NCBI GenBank assembly: GCA_007130265.1
Contig: SLST01000265.1
Span: forward strand, 1 to 6,439
Reading direction: 5' to 3'
DNA length: 6,439 nt
Source: Spirochaetales bacterium
GTDB taxonomy: Bacteria > Spirochaetota > Spirochaetia > DSM-27196 > SLST01
Positions 1-6,356 of the stretch are shown in pieces; position 1 is the first letter of the stretch; each line of letters opens with the position of its first letter. The position numbers and the translations under genes were made by a program. Under the pieces are notes generated by a model. That model searched no databases and had not been told where the DNA came from. It saw only the letters and a list, made by a program, of their open reading frames with translations.

Positions 1-621
1 CATCAGGACGAGCTCCATCCGCTCGTACACGTCGAGCGTCTCGAGAACTTGCTGCTGCTCGTCACGGTCGATATTGAGGATACTGGTGATGAAGTCGGCG
101 ATCTTGCCGGGATGGTCGATGTTCACCATGTTCAGGCGCATTTCCTCGCTGAAGAGGTTGTTGTTCTCGCTGATCTGCTTCATCTCGCTGATCAGGCTCC
201 GGGTGAGCGCCTTTACCTCGTTGCTCGTATCGTTCTGGTCTTCGAGATGTTCCACGGCCGCGACGATCGGCGTCGCGTTCTTGAGGATCTTCTTCATGCG
301 GAACCGCTTCACCGTGGAGATGAAGATGTTGTAGCCTCCGTCCGGCAGGTTTATGCGCTTCGCGATCTTCGCCGCGGTGCCGACGTCGTGGAGATCGTCT
401 CCGCTCGGGTTCTCGTCGTCCGGTTGTTTCGTGAGCACGAGCCCGATCATGCTGTTGGTGTTCACCGCCTCTTCGATCGCGGCAATGTCGTTGCGGTCGC
501 GGATCATGACCGGCGTGAAGACGCCGGGGAACATCGGCTTTCCGGACAGTGGGATGATCACGAGGCGGTTCGGGAGGATACTGTCGGCGGGTATGATCAT
601 CCGCTGATTCTGAGTGTCCAT
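1..621 (-). CDS. lon: Lon ATP-dependent protease, N-terminal part (cut by window edge)
   Basis: Lon is a cytoplasmic hexameric AAA+ serine protease that degrades misfolded and regulatory proteins. Only the first 207 residues are in the window; the ATPase and Ser-Lys protease domains (full proteins are usually about 780-830 residues) lie beyond position 1. The visible part is the substrate-recognition LON domain, from about residue 17: LPNRLVIIPLSGKPMFPG (the family's 'LPLR..VVFPG' strand), DIAAIEEA, GLVLTK, GTAAKIAKRINLPDG, a STVKRFRM strand, then the helical stretch HPGKIADFITSIL and LETLDVYERMELVL, which matches the conserved 'LE.LDV.ERLE.L' of Lon. The start ATG (621-619) is preceded by AAGGAG at a 4-nt spacing, so the start is well supported. 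The gene is transcribed divergently from recO. The LSGKPMFPG wording, instead of the usual LPLR, is what I associate with spirochaete Lon; that is recollection, not a search. Confidence 0.93.
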   Translation of the reverse strand, partial: MDTQNQRMIIPADSILPNRLVIIPLSGKPMFPGVFTPVMIRDRNDIAAIEEAVNTNSMIGLVLTKQPDDENPSGDDLHDVGTAAKIAKRINLPDGGYNIFISTVKRFRMKKILKNATPIVAAVEHLEDQNDTSNEVKALTRSLISEMKQISENNNLFSEEMRLNMVNIDHPGKIADFITSILNIDRDEQQQVLETLDVYERMELVLM

Positions 622-646
622 GGAGCTCCTTCTTCCGAGAGTAATG

Positions 647-652
647 TATAAT
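647..652 (+). promoter_or_regulatory. Candidate -10 box for the recO operon
   Basis: TATAAT, preceded directly by TG, sits in the only AT-rich patch of the lon/recO divergent region, 47 nt upstream of the recO ATG. No good TTGACA-like -35 box is found 16-18 nt upstream, where the lon ribosome-binding site lies. The call therefore rests on the perfect -10 and its position. On the opposite strand the same patch reads ATTATACATTAC and could also contribute a lon -10. Confidence 0.45.
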
Positions 653-656
653 TAGG

Positions 657-684
657 GTATGGAGCCGAACGAGGCGGAGTCAAG
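657..684 (-). promoter_or_regulatory. Candidate heat-shock-like (sigma-32-type) promoter of lon
   Basis: Read on the minus strand, CTTGACT (684-678), a 13-nt spacer and CTCCATAC (664-657) resemble the sigma-32 pattern CTTGAAA - N13 - CCCCATNT. A start site about 7 nt further on would leave a leader of roughly 28 nt before the lon ATG. lon is a classic sigma-32 gene in Proteobacteria. Whether this organism has a sigma-32-type factor cannot be seen here. The same TTGACT could instead be a vegetative -35 box with a poor TACCCT -10 at 18 nt. Confidence 0.35.
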
Positions 685-699
685 CAGGACCGGTGGCGG

Positions 700-1455
700 A
701 TGACTCGGACGCACGCAACGGAGGCGATCGTCCTGAAGAACAGCAGGATCGGCGAGATACACAAAGGGGTCGTCCTGCTGACGGCTGAGGAAGGCCTCGT
801 CCGCGCGATTGCGCACGGGGCGTACTCGCAAAAGGGGAAGCTGCGAGGCACCACGAATCTCTTCTGCTGCGGCACCTGTTATCTCTACACCGATCGCGCC
901 AGGGATTCCACGAAGATCACCGACTTTGACGTGCATGAGTATCACCCCGGTATCCGCGAAGACCTCGCGAAGTTCTACACTGCGAGTCTCTGGGCCGAGA
1001 GCGTTCTCAAGACCTACGCGACCGGAGGCGAGGCGCAAGGGATCTACGATCTGCTCGTGACGGCGATGGACGAGCTGCAGAGGCGCGACGCGAGCGACGC
1101 GCCGCTGGTGAGCCTGCATTTTGTCTGGAGATTCCTCGAGTACAGCGGGCTTCAGCCTGACCTGCGGCACTGCGCCGTCTCAGGCGAGTTCCTCGCCGAA
1201 TCGGAGCCTATCTATTTCTCCGCCCGGGAGGGCGGGTTCTGCGCTCGTGATCACGCCTCCGACGAGATGCCCGTCTGGCAGCCCGGGGCCGCCGCCTACC
1301 TCCGCCACGCCGGAAGGCTCGCGCTTCGCGAGGCCTTGCGCGTTGTACCGCCTCCCGCCTCGGTGCCGAGGATCAGGCGGGTGCTCTACGCGATACTCGA
1401 GGATCACGTTGACTCGCCCCTGAACGCGTTGCGGACCGGATCCGGTATTCTGTAG
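700..1455 (+). CDS. recO: DNA repair protein RecO
   Basis: RecO works with RecF and RecR to displace SSB from single-stranded gaps, load RecA and anneal complementary strands. The 251-residue length is normal for the family. Residues 1-80 form the N-terminal OB fold, with typical wording: TEAIVLKNSRIGE, GLVRAIAHGAYSQKGKLRG, then an aromatic strand and KITDFDVHEYHPGIREDLAKF. Residues 85-150 are the helical domain (SLWAESVLKTY, HFVWRFLEYSG). The zinc region follows at 155-185 (LRHCAVSGEF ... GGFCARDHA). Only C158 and C181 of the usual two CxxC pairs remain; S161 and D184/H185 stand at the other positions. The ATG at 700 has only a weak AGGA at a 10-nt spacing. No in-frame ATG, GTG or TTG lies between it and the upstream stop at 649. 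It is the first gene of the plus-strand run; the next gene begins 69 nt downstream. recJ, of the same repair route, is two genes further on. Confidence 0.9.
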   Translation: MTRTHATEAIVLKNSRIGEIHKGVVLLTAEEGLVRAIAHGAYSQKGKLRGTTNLFCCGTCYLYTDRARDSTKITDFDVHEYHPGIREDLAKFYTASLWAESVLKTYATGGEAQGIYDLLVTAMDELQRRDASDAPLVSLHFVWRFLEYSGLQPDLRHCAVSGEFLAESEPIYFSAREGGFCARDHASDEMPVWQPGAAAYLRHAGRLALREALRVVPPPASVPRIRRVLYAILEDHVDSPLNALRTGSGIL

Positions 1456-1524
1456 CCCGGTCTGAACCCGCGGTCCGGAGAAGCGCCGGCGACATTTGCC
1501 CGGTATTCTCTCACAGGGGGCTTC

Positions 1525-2874
1525 ATGGTATCCTCGCCGCATATGAGAACCGTTGATCTGATCGGGAAGAAGCGAGACGGGGGAGAGCATACTCGCCGTG
1601 AGATCGAGCACCTGGTGAACGGGTACGTCGACGGTTCGATTCCTGACTATCAGATCTCCGCCTGGTTGATGGCTGTGTGCCTGTCCGGGATGAGCGCGGC
1701 CGAGACCGGATCGCTGACTCGAGCCATGATCGAATCGGGCTCGACGATGGACCTCTCGGGCCTCGCCGGACCGCTGGTGGACAAGCACTCAACCGGCGGG
1801 GTAGGGGACAAGGTGTCGCTGATCCTCGCGCCGGTGGCGGCCGCCTGTGGTCTGCAGGTTCCCATGATGAGCGGGCGCGCGCTCGGCCATACCGGCGGCA
1901 CTCTCGACAAGCTCGAGAGTATCCACGGGTACTCGACGAAGATGGAGGCTCCGGAGTTTCGCAGGATCATTGGCGAGTGTGGGTACGCGATGACCGGGCA
2001 GAGCGAGGACATCGTCCCGGCCGACCGGCTTCTCTACGCGCTGCGCGACGTGACCGCAACCGTTGAGTCGGTTCCTCTGATCACCGCGAGCATCATGAGC
2101 AAGAAGTTTGCCGAGGGGGCCGAGTTGCTTGTCTTTGACGTGAAGACGGGATCCGGTGCCTTCATGAAGAGCCTCGACGACTCGCGCGCGCTTGCCGACT
2201 CGCTGATCGAGACCGGACGTAGCCTGGGCCGGGGAGTCGTCACCGTCATCACCCGGATGGACGAGCCGCTCGGTCACATGGTCGGAAACTACCTCGAAGT
2301 CGAGGAGTCGATGCTCTGCCTTGCCGGTGAAGCCCTGCGGCCCGGCTATGAGCCTCCGGCCGATCTCATGGAGGTGACGACTCGACTGACCGCGTGGATG
2401 CTCGTGGCCGGCGGCATCGTCTCCTCGATCGCAGAGGGCGAATCGCGATGTCGTGAGGTGATCGCCGAAGGTGCCGCCTACGAGTCCTTTCGCCGGAACG
2501 TCGCGGCTCAAGGTGGCGATCCCGACCGTCTCGAAGCCCAGGTGGGCGGTCGGCGTGCTCCGTGCTCCCGCGTGATCACCGCGCCGCGTGCCGGCATTCT
2601 GACGGGAGTCGACGCCTATACGATCGGGACGGCAGGGGTCGGTCTCGGCGTGGGGCGCGACCGAACCGATGACGACGTGCTTGCCGATGTGGGATTCGAG
2701 CTCGCGAGGAAGGTCGGAAGCACGGTGGAACGTGGCGACACCCTCTGCACCGTGTACGGCGAAACGGACAAGGCGACGGAAGAGGCGGTGGAGGCGATCG
2801 CCACCGCGCTGAGAATAGATGACGATGGGCCCCAGCGATTGCCGCTCATCGTTGAGGAGCGCTCGGCGCTATGA
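1525..2874 (+). CDS. deoA: Thymidine/pyrimidine-nucleoside phosphorylase (NP-II family)
   Basis: This cytoplasmic salvage enzyme splits thymidine, deoxyuridine or uridine with phosphate into base and (deoxy)ribose-1-phosphate. The 449-residue length fits the family (about 435-440). The phosphate-binding segment VDKHSTGGVGDKVS (85-98) gives K87, H88, S89 and S98. The family signature SGRALGHTGGTLDKLE (116-131) is complete and includes T126. ALRDVTATVES and LITASIMSKK supply R174, S189 and K193, which match E. coli DeoA R171, S186 and K190 with a constant offset of 3. The C-terminal alpha/beta domain (about 345-449) has the usual GVGLGVGR and KVGSTVERGDTL. ATG 1525 is preferred to ATG 1543 because AGGGGG lies 4 nt upstream of it. 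The general wording (VNGYVDGSIPDYQ, VKTGSGAFMK) is closer to Bacillus Pdp, but M114 stands where Pdp enzymes have Lys, which favours thymidine specificity. The symbol could therefore be deoA or pdp. The stop overlaps the recJ start by 4 nt. Confidence 0.92.
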   Translation: MVSSPHMRTVDLIGKKRDGGEHTRREIEHLVNGYVDGSIPDYQISAWLMAVCLSGMSAAETGSLTRAMIESGSTMDLSGLAGPLVDKHSTGGVGDKVSLILAPVAAACGLQVPMMSGRALGHTGGTLDKLESIHGYSTKMEAPEFRRIIGECGYAMTGQSEDIVPADRLLYALRDVTATVESVPLITASIMSKKFAEGAELLVFDVKTGSGAFMKSLDDSRALADSLIETGRSLGRGVVTVITRMDEPLGHMVGNYLEVEESMLCLAGEALRPGYEPPADLMEVTTRLTAWMLVAGGIVSSIAEGESRCREVIAEGAAYESFRRNVAAQGGDPDRLEAQVGGRRAPCSRVITAPRAGILTGVDAYTIGTAGVGLGVGRDRTDDDVLADVGFELARKVGSTVERGDTLCTVYGETDKATEEAVEAIATALRIDDDGPQRLPLIVEERSAL

Positions 2875-4988
2875 AGTGGAACAAGAAGCCTATCGACGCC
2901 GCCCGGGTGAAAGAGCTCGCCTCAACCTTCGGCCTCGATCTCCTCTCCTCCGCGATATTCGTGCGTCGGGGGATCGACTCGCCGCAGCGACTGCAGTTCT
3001 ACCTCGAGGACGACCTTCGATTTCTCCACAATCCCTTCCTCTTCGACGAGATGACCGACGCGGTCCAGCGGATTCAAGCGGCTGCAAGCGAGGGCGAGCG
3101 TGTACACGTCTACGGTGATCGCGATGTCGACGGGATCACGAGCACCGTTCTGATGACCGAAGCGCTCGCGAATCTCGGGGTCGAGGTGACATGGGGCGTC
3201 CCGATGGGCGACAGCCCCTACGGGCTGACGCTCGATCTCGTGGAGTCGCTTGCGACGCAGGATGTGACGCTGTTGATCGCGGTAGACTGCGGCACCACGA
3301 ACGTGAGCGAGATCACACACGCCGCGGATCTCGGGATCGACACGATCGTGATCGATCATCACAACCCCCAGGATGAGCTCCCGCCGGTGGTCGCGCTCAT
3401 CAATCCGAAGATGGCGGATTCGAGCTATCCGTTCGAGGGGCTCTGTTCGGTCGCGCTCGCGAGCAAGGTCAGGTACGCACTCGGTTTCGCACACACGGAC
3501 TTCTTCAACCAGCCGCTGTGTCTGCTCAACGCGCGTCCGGGGAATGAGTCGATCATCATCGAGGCGATCAAGATTGAGAACATGGTCGAAATAGACCGGA
3601 TCAGCGAGAGCCTCGTGCCCGGCGTGCTCGACGTCGAACACTCGAGGCTCGCCGCGTTCCTGCAGGGAGTCGCAATCCTCGTCTACGACGCCCCTGCCCA
3701 GGAGCAGATACTGCGTCGGGCCTTCGGCGCAACCGTTGAGGTGAGCACCGTCGACGTGGCTCCCGAGATGTGGAAGCTCTTCCCGTCGCTTCGCGATCGT
3801 TCGCTGTTGCGGCTGCGCGGTGAGTCACGCCTGTCGCGTTACAACGGACGAGAGCCTGCAGAGATCGACGTCTTTCTGAGCCTCTTCACAACATTCGTGC
3901 ATCGCCGCGAGACGGCACTCCTCGAGGACCTCGTTGGTTCGCTCGACCTCGTCGCACTCGGGACGCTCGCCGACATGATGCCGCTCGAGGACGAAAACCG
4001 CATTATCGTCAGACACGGCCTTCGTCGGATGAGTGAGTCTCCGCGGCCGGGACTGCGCTGCCTGCTCGAGCGGCAGAAGCTGCGCGGGAAGACCGTCTCG
4101 GCACGCGACGTCGGTTGGCTCGTGTCTCCGGTCATCAACGCGTCAGGACGCATGGGAGAACCGGATCGTGCCGTCCGGCTGCTGCTGACGACGGACGAAC
4201 AGGAGCGCGAGGAGCTTGCAGACTCCGTTATCGGGCTCAACGTCCGGCGAAGGGCGGTGGGTGACGACGCGTGGGACCTCGTGCAGGAGCAGGCGAGAGA
4301 GAGTCTCGCCGACCACGGGGGGAGATTCATCCTGGTGCACCACGACGCGATCAACCGCGGCGTGACGGGTATCGTGGCCGGGCGACTCGCGCGCCATTAC
4401 GGCGCTCCGGCGGCCGTCGTCAGCCTGCTGCCCGACGGGGCGGTCGGCAGCATCCGCACGGCCCGCGGAATGGTCGTCACGGATCTGCTCTCTCGCTGCC
4501 ACGATCTGCTCACCGATTGGGGCGGGCACGATCAGGCGGGAGGATTCCGTCTTGACGGCGCTCAGATCGGTTCGCTCGAGCAGCGGTTGCTTGAAGTCAT
4601 CCCGTCGTTGGCGATCGATGATGAAGCCGAGCCGTTGCTCGAGATAGATGCGGAGCTCACTCCGGATCTTCTGACCCTCAAGCTGCTCGAGATCGTGCGG
4701 CTGTTCGCACCGTTCGGCCAGGAAAACCCTCCGCTCGCCTTTCTCGTCCGTGGGCTTCGCATTCTCGAGATTTCGTTCATGGGAAAGACGCAGGAGCATC
4801 TTCGACTGACGTTCGATGCCGGAACGAGCAAGTGGCCTGCGGTCTACTGGAGTGCCGCAGAGCAGGTGGGCAGGTCGTTCAGCAGAGGTGATCTCGTGGA
4901 TGCGGTGGTGAACGTGGGCGTGAACTTCTATCAGGGCACCGAGACGCCGCAGCTGACGGTGCTCGACGTGCGGCGCGATGCGCAGTAG
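2871..4988 (+). CDS. recJ: Single-stranded-DNA-specific exonuclease RecJ with a large internal insertion
   Basis: RecJ is a metal-dependent 5'-3' ssDNA exonuclease of the DHH superfamily, acting in RecFOR repair, mismatch repair and base excision repair. Motif I is YGDRDVDG (D83, D85, D87; Arg replaces the usual aromatic residue at 84). Motif II is AVDCG (D139), motif III is IDHH (162-164) and motif IV is LDLVALGTLADMMPL (D368). The DHHA1 half shows INASGRMGEPDRA (422-434), GVTGIVAGRLARHYGAP, GSIRTARG (526-533) and GGHDQAGGF (551-559). The C-terminal OB domain (about 585-705) contains APFGQENPPLAF. All expected catalytic residues are present, so activity is likely. At 705 residues it is about 130 longer than E. 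coli RecJ. The excess lies between motifs III and IV (see the separate insertion entry). The ATG overlaps the upstream stop as ATGA, with AGGAG 11 nt before it, suggesting translational coupling. The next gene starts 18 nt downstream. Confidence 0.95.
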   Translation: MKWNKKPIDAARVKELASTFGLDLLSSAIFVRRGIDSPQRLQFYLEDDLRFLHNPFLFDEMTDAVQRIQAAASEGERVHVYGDRDVDGITSTVLMTEALANLGVEVTWGVPMGDSPYGLTLDLVESLATQDVTLLIAVDCGTTNVSEITHAADLGIDTIVIDHHNPQDELPPVVALINPKMADSSYPFEGLCSVALASKVRYALGFAHTDFFNQPLCLLNARPGNESIIIEAIKIENMVEIDRISESLVPGVLDVEHSRLAAFLQGVAILVYDAPAQEQILRRAFGATVEVSTVDVAPEMWKLFPSLRDRSLLRLRGESRLSRYNGREPAEIDVFLSLFTTFVHRRETALLEDLVGSLDLVALGTLADMMPLEDENRIIVRHGLRRMSESPRPGLRCLLERQKLRGKTVSARDVGWLVSPVINASGRMGEPDRAVRLLLTTDEQEREELADSVIGLNVRRRAVGDDAWDLVQEQARESLADHGGRFILVHHDAINRGVTGIVAGRLARHYGAPAAVVSLLPDGAVGSIRTARGMVVTDLLSRCHDLLTDWGGHDQAGGFRLDGAQIGSLEQRLLEVIPSLAIDDEAEPLLEIDAELTPDLLTLKLLEIVRLFAPFGQENPPLAFLVRGLRILEISFMGKTQEHLRLTFDAGTSKWPAVYWSAAEQVGRSFSRGDLVDAVVNVGVNFYQGTETPQLTVLDVRRDAQ
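3495..3905 (+). other. Inserted domain in RecJ resembling a catalytically dead DnaQ/DEDD exonuclease fold
   Basis: RecJ residues about 209-345 have no counterpart in standard RecJ, where roughly 65-70 residues separate the DHH motif from 'ALGTxAD'. The order of segments follows DnaQ-type proteins. A strand PLCLLNARPG (215-224) stands where 'VLDTETTG' would be. It is followed by ESIIIEAIKIENMVEIDRIS (226-245), like 'IIEIGAV.v.n', then SLVPG. GVAILVYDAPAQEQILRRAF (266-285) parallels 'LVxHNAxFDxxFL'. STVDVAPEMWKLFPSLRDRSL (292-312) parallels 'TDSLAVARKMFPGKRNSL' of E. coli DnaQ. The helix EIDVFLSLFTTFV parallels 'LDAQILAEVYLAM'. The catalytic acids are lost: DxE becomes N220-A-R222, the motif II Asp becomes Q277, and the motif III His is absent. 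The resemblance is by eye and from memory; the domain call is inference. Confidence 0.6.
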
Positions 4989-5006
4989 TTTGGAGTTGGG
5001 TGCGTA

Positions 5007-6017
5007 ATGCGTCGTTCCGTGATCATACCGGTCTTCCTTTTCATCACGTTCCTCGCCTCGGCGGAGTCGCACCCGGCTGCCTCGGGTGGCCTCATCGGCG
5101 AAGCGCTCACTGAGGGGCGGTCCCGGCAGCCTGCGGAGAGCACCCGTACCGTCATCGCTCCGGATGTGGTGGTTCCCGGCTCTCTTCTGCGGTTGGCGAC
5201 GATCGGGAGACCCGCTGTCAGCCTCGTGGAACTGCGGGTCGATGAGCGGCTCATCGCGCGGGCGCATCGAATAGGAGTTCGGATGACCGGCGCGGCCGAG
5301 ATCGGGGTCTTCCTCATGGGAATCGACTCGACGGTAGAACCCGGAACCTATACGTTGCGAGGGTTGACCGCGGATGATGAGCTCGGCTTCTCGCGCGAGG
5401 TCGAGATCGTCGAACGCACCTTCCGTACCGAGGAAATCGCGCTCGACCGACGGCTGACGTCGTTGCGGCGCGATCCCGACCCTGCAAGGACGGCGGAGAG
5501 CCGCGAGCTGACCGAGCTCATCTTCTCGCGTGACCCCGCCGCGCTCTACCATGCCGGGCCGTTCGCCTGGCCGTTGCCGGAAGATTCACGACAAACCTCG
5601 CTCTACGGTGACCGACGCGTTTTCGTCTACTCGGACGGTACGCGTGCGCGGACCGTTCACATGGGACTCGACCTCGCCGGAACGCCGGGTACCGGTGTGT
5701 TCAGCTCCGGGAGAGGCATCGTACGAATGGCCCGCAATCGGATCGTGACCGGAAAGACCGTTGTGATCGAGCATCTCCCCGGTGTCTTCTCCATGTACTA
5801 CCATCTCGATGAGATATCGGTTGTCGAGGGTGCGCTCGTCGATCAGGGTGAGCAGATCGGCACCCTGGGCGCTACCGGCCTCGCCACCGGACCTCACCTG
5901 CACTGGGAGATCCGCGTCGGCGGCGTTGCGGTTTCTCCGGTCGAGACGACCAATCATCCCCTGGTGGCCGACATCGTTCCTCCCGAGGTGCCCGATGCGG
6001 TCGACGGCGACCGCTGA
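5007..6017 (+). CDS. Secreted M23 (LytM-type) metallopeptidase
   Basis: This is a probable periplasmic zinc endopeptidase acting on peptidoglycan cross-links, or a regulator of such an enzyme. Residues 1-19 look like a Sec signal peptide: RR at positions 2-3, a hydrophobic core VIIPVFLFITFLA and a likely cut after ASA (17-19). Residues about 47-135 form a beta-rich N-terminal domain (IAPDVVVPGSLL ... MGIDSTVEPGTYTLRG) like those found before M23 domains. The M23 domain spans about 185-312. It has TSLYGDRRVF, then H218-MGL-D222 (the HxxxD zinc motif), VVIEHLPGVFSMYYHL with H266, and H297-L-H299 in GPHLHWEIRVGG (the HxH motif). All zinc ligands and the general-base His are present, so it should be active. 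GGAG lies 11 nt before the ATG, slightly far. It follows recJ by 18 nt and is probably co-transcribed with it. The exact bond cut and cell role cannot be told from sequence. Confidence 0.88.
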   Translation: MRRSVIIPVFLFITFLASAESHPAASGGLIGEALTEGRSRQPAESTRTVIAPDVVVPGSLLRLATIGRPAVSLVELRVDERLIARAHRIGVRMTGAAEIGVFLMGIDSTVEPGTYTLRGLTADDELGFSREVEIVERTFRTEEIALDRRLTSLRRDPDPARTAESRELTELIFSRDPAALYHAGPFAWPLPEDSRQTSLYGDRRVFVYSDGTRARTVHMGLDLAGTPGTGVFSSGRGIVRMARNRIVTGKTVVIEHLPGVFSMYYHLDEISVVEGALVDQGEQIGTLGATGLATGPHLHWEIRVGGVAVSPVETTNHPLVADIVPPEVPDAVDGDR

Positions 6018-6055
6018 GGCGGGCGCTGGGGCGGCTGCTGGCAATCGGGACTGCC

Positions 6056-6088
6056 TTGACAGCCGACGCGTTTTTAGGGAACTTATGG
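6056..6088 (+). promoter_or_regulatory. Candidate rpsU promoter
   Basis: A perfect TTGACA (-35) lies at 6056-6061 in the 120-bp gap between the M23 gene and rpsU. The -10 is unclear: ACTTAT (6081-6086, 19-nt spacer) or TTATGG (6083-6088, 21-nt spacer) are the best choices, and neither is strong. The perfect -35 and the intergenic location suggest that rpsU is transcribed separately from the upstream genes, as expected for a highly expressed ribosomal protein. Confidence 0.45.
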
Positions 6089-6130
6089 ACGCGGGCGCAC
6101 CGGTTGTCGAGCAAACGGAATCCGCGCCGG

Positions 6131-6142
6131 AAAGGGGGTGAT
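6131..6142 (+). promoter_or_regulatory. Extended Shine-Dalgarno sequence overlapping the annotated rpsU start
   Basis: AAAGGGGGTGAT differs at one base from AAAGGAGGTGAT, the full complement of the usual 16S rRNA 3' end. The GTG at 6138-6140 lies inside this stretch, with no room for ribosome spacing. The last G of the purine core (6138) is 8 nt before the ATC at 6147, an ideal distance, and only 2 nt before ATT 6141. This site therefore bears directly on which codon starts rpsU. Confidence 0.6.
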
Positions 6143-6356
6143 TCGCATCGCCTACGTACGTGTTGACGATGGTGAGAACCTTGAGAAGGCGATCAAGCGG
6201 TTCAAGCGCATGGTCGAGAAAGAAGGCATCATCCGGGAATGGAAGAAGCGCGAGTACTACGAGAAGCCTTCAACAATCAAGAACCGGAAGAAAAAGAGCC
6301 TCGAGCGGAAGCTGCAGAAGAAGGCTCGCAAGATTCAGCAATCGAAAAGCTACTGA
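6138..6356 (+). CDS. rpsU: Small ribosomal subunit protein bS21
   Basis: bS21 is a small basic protein on the 30S platform near the 16S rRNA 3' end that helps translation initiation. The 72-residue product has the family core: DDGENLEKAIKRFKRMVEKE, then GIIREWKKREYYEKPST, then a Lys/Arg-rich tail ending in SKSY. The EKPS motif and the RRFKR-like helix are diagnostic. The start is uncertain. GTG 6138 is the only conventional in-frame start near the N-terminus, but it lies inside the Shine-Dalgarno sequence. When aligned by eye to bS21 of E. coli, Bacillus and Leptospira (MPVIKVRENE, MSKTVVRKNE, MVGIIVKDGE), the usual Met falls on ATC 6147, which would give a 69-residue protein. The upstream gene ends 120 nt away and a TTGACA box lies between, suggesting its own promoter. 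The final 19 nt, including the stop, are part of the terminal palindrome; the protein end itself looks normal. Confidence 0.93.
   Translation: MIRIAYVRVDDGENLEKAIKRFKRMVEKEGIIREWKKREYYEKPSTIKNRKKKSLERKLQKKARKIQQSKSY

Noticed and set aside
49..651. A 200-residue plus-strand frame opposite lon, overlapping the divergent promoter region.
   Set aside because: The minus-strand reading gives unmistakable Lon sequence with a good ribosome-binding site. The plus frame has no recognisable domain and no start signal.
1440..1511. CCGGTATTCT occurs twice, 59 nt apart, at the end of recO and before the phosphorylase.
   Set aside because: Two copies of a 10-mer, one in coding sequence, with no symmetry or third copy; likely chance.
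1543..1545. A second in-frame ATG as the start of the phosphorylase.
   Set aside because: No Shine-Dalgarno sequence precedes it, whereas ATG 1525 has AGGGGG at 4 nt.
1789..2511. A 240-residue minus-strand frame inside the phosphorylase gene.
   Set aside because: It is fully inside a gene with complete catalytic motifs on the other strand, with His/Arg-rich shadow composition.
4143..5552. A 469-residue open frame on the minus strand across the end of recJ and the start of the M23 gene.
   Set aside because: It lies opposite two clearly recognised genes, matches no family I know, and is rich in Arg, Glu and His as expected from reading GC-rich genes backwards. It is a shadow frame.
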